Origin: Aphelocoma coerulescens
Lineage: Eukaryota > Chordata > Aves > Passeriformes > Corvidae
Length of the DNA stretch: 64,000 nucleotides
Direction of reading: 5' to 3'
Assembly: GCF_041296385.1 (NCBI RefSeq)
Contig: NC_091014.1
Location: 53,338,078 to 53,402,077, forward strand
The translations under genes and the position numbers were made by a program. Position 1 is the stretch's first letter. Every line of letters starts with the position of its first letter. Under the pieces are notes generated by a model that did no database searches, was not told the DNA's origin, and saw nothing but the letters and a program-made list of their open reading frames with translations. Below are positions 62,706 to 64,000 of the stretch, one piece after another.

Positions 62706-64000
62706 CTGCAGGAAGGGAAAGGAGCTATCACAGGTCATGCCTGGGATTCACATTTCAAGCAGTCACACTGTTTATGGTGGATAAGTGAGAGCCTGTAGAC
62801 CCAAGATCAATTTTAGGTTATATTCCTTGGATAAATCAGGAACTGCCTAACCCAGACCTGGGCTGGGCAGGAGAATTCCCTTTTTAAGAAAGGTTGAATA
62901 TACAATCTGCAAGCAGCCCGCTACCAGTCCATGCTTCTCTAGTTCCAGAATTGGAGGAACGAGTCCTGTATCTGTCACAGCGATACAGCTGGCCCAAGGC
63001 CCTGCAAGTAAAGCCAGGCAGGCAGACGGGTCCCTCAGGCTGGTGACAGGGCAGCCGCCTCTGCTGAGGGATGAGGAGTGGACCCCTCTTTCTGAAGGCA
63101 CCACAGACAGCCCTGCTTAAGCATGAAGGTGCTTTCATTCCAGGGATAGTCATGCCTCTTGCAGTCCATGCCAGTATCATGCTTTTCATATTCTCTTACC
63201 TTCATTACTGAAACCCTGTTTCTCTCCAGCTTTCCTGCATCTTGCCTTTCCCCTCCCCTCTAATCTATCCAAGACCTCACCTAACACTGTCTTCCATTCT
63301 GTTCTCCATCTCTAATCTCAGCCCTCCCACACACCCATGCTTGAGCTCTCCTGCTTTCTAAAAGCAAGTCTGACCACTGCATTTCTGCCATTCTTGTGCT
63401 TCAGCTCTGCTCCAGTCCCATGCCTGACCTTGCTTCATTTTTGGCCTGTTTCATACCACATACGCCCCTCTCTCATCCTCTTTCCTCCAAGCTTTTAAAC
63501 CCCCTCTGCCTGACAACTCTTTCTCACAATGCCTGAAAAGCATCTTCTTTTTCTACCAGCCTAAGCAGTTTCTCTGTCCCTCCTGTGCTTGGATTTCCAT
63601 CACTGGTCTCTAGAGTGCCACCGGTTTGCACCACCAGCAGCTAACTCTCGAGAGCTGTATTTTGGGTTGTCTCAGTTGGGACAGCTTCTGGACATGTGTT
63701 TGTGTTTGCAAGAGGCAGGTACAGCTCTTGTGCCATGACAGCAGGTGAAACATTTGGAGAGATGACTTTCGAGCTGGAAGTTTAGTGGCTTTGTGCCAAT
63801 GCCAGAGACTGGAAGAGGTCTCCATCTGAGGGATAATGCACTTTAAACAAACAGAATGGAAAACCAGAGCTGGATTTAAATAAAGTGCACTAATGACATC
63901 CTTATTTGAGGTATTATTCTGACACAGGAACATGGTGCTGTTCAACCATGGAGAAAGCCCAAAACCAACAACTGCTGCTCAGAGCACGAACACACAGAGA
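62706..64000 (-). other. CACNA1I: CACNA1I intron, partial (runs off the window)
   Basis: I searched this stretch for the preceding Cav3.3 tail exon, which in mammals carries a cysteine/histidine-rich motif like GCKKCHHDK, and did not find it. The region is therefore read as intron. Its plus strand is pyrimidine-rich at 63220-63600. Open frames of 85-111 codons on the minus strand do not resemble channel sequence. Confidence 0.7.

Noticed and set aside
1..64000. CRISPR arrays, operons, riboswitches, prokaryotic insertion sequences, tRNA or rRNA genes
   Set aside because: Nothing of this kind was seen; spliced exons and CR1 elements show a vertebrate nuclear genome.

Overview
The window looks like a piece of bird nuclear DNA. 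It holds several decayed CR1 non-LTR retrotransposon fragments of the avian type, with antisense 3' ends that begin like CACAGAATCA and an RT remnant. It has no compact operon-like coding, and it holds spliced vertebrate exons with GT-AG introns. I cannot fix the species or order.

The only gene I can name is at the right end, on the minus strand. It is the last four coding exons of CACNA1I, the pore-forming alpha-1I subunit of the Cav3.3 T-type calcium channel. In transcript order they are 62705-62589, 62209-62041, 61182-60986 and 59224-58523. Phases match at every junction (0, then 1, then 0), all three introns are GT-AG, and together they encode about 394 residues of the distal cytoplasmic C-terminal tail up to the stop. 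The membrane domains and the proximal tail lie upstream, beyond base 64000. One acceptor is a CAGCAG tandem (NAGNAG) that could add or drop a single glutamine.

The other roughly 58 kb lie downstream of the CACNA1I stop codon. The left 40 kb are AT-rich; GC content and CpG rise toward the gene. I recognise no second gene there. Short open frames are scattered in all frames and look like chance. What can be supported is: CR1 fragments at 4138-4402, 9073-9107, 10912-11030, 43413-44480, 46488-46640 (all minus) and 49235-49357 (plus); microsatellites and homopolymers, including 27 C's at 36949-36975, 25 T's at 51746-51770 and TA runs near 53.6 and 58.35 kb; a CpG-rich patch at 32.8-33.4 kb; one weak exon-like open frame at 27.0 kb; and a few perfect inverted repeats.

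The 43.4-44.5 kb CR1 copy is a mosaic. An esterase-like ORF1 remnant is followed almost directly by an RT remnant and then the 3' end, so two internal segments appear to be lost. A poly-A signal followed closely by 25 A's on the minus strand near 51.78 kb may be either a distal CACNA1I 3' end or a retrocopy tail. I found no undescribed system of the kind seen in microbial genomes. The most useful new points here are the exact CACNA1I exon model, its tandem acceptor, its candidate 3' ends, and the unexplained CpG-rich island.
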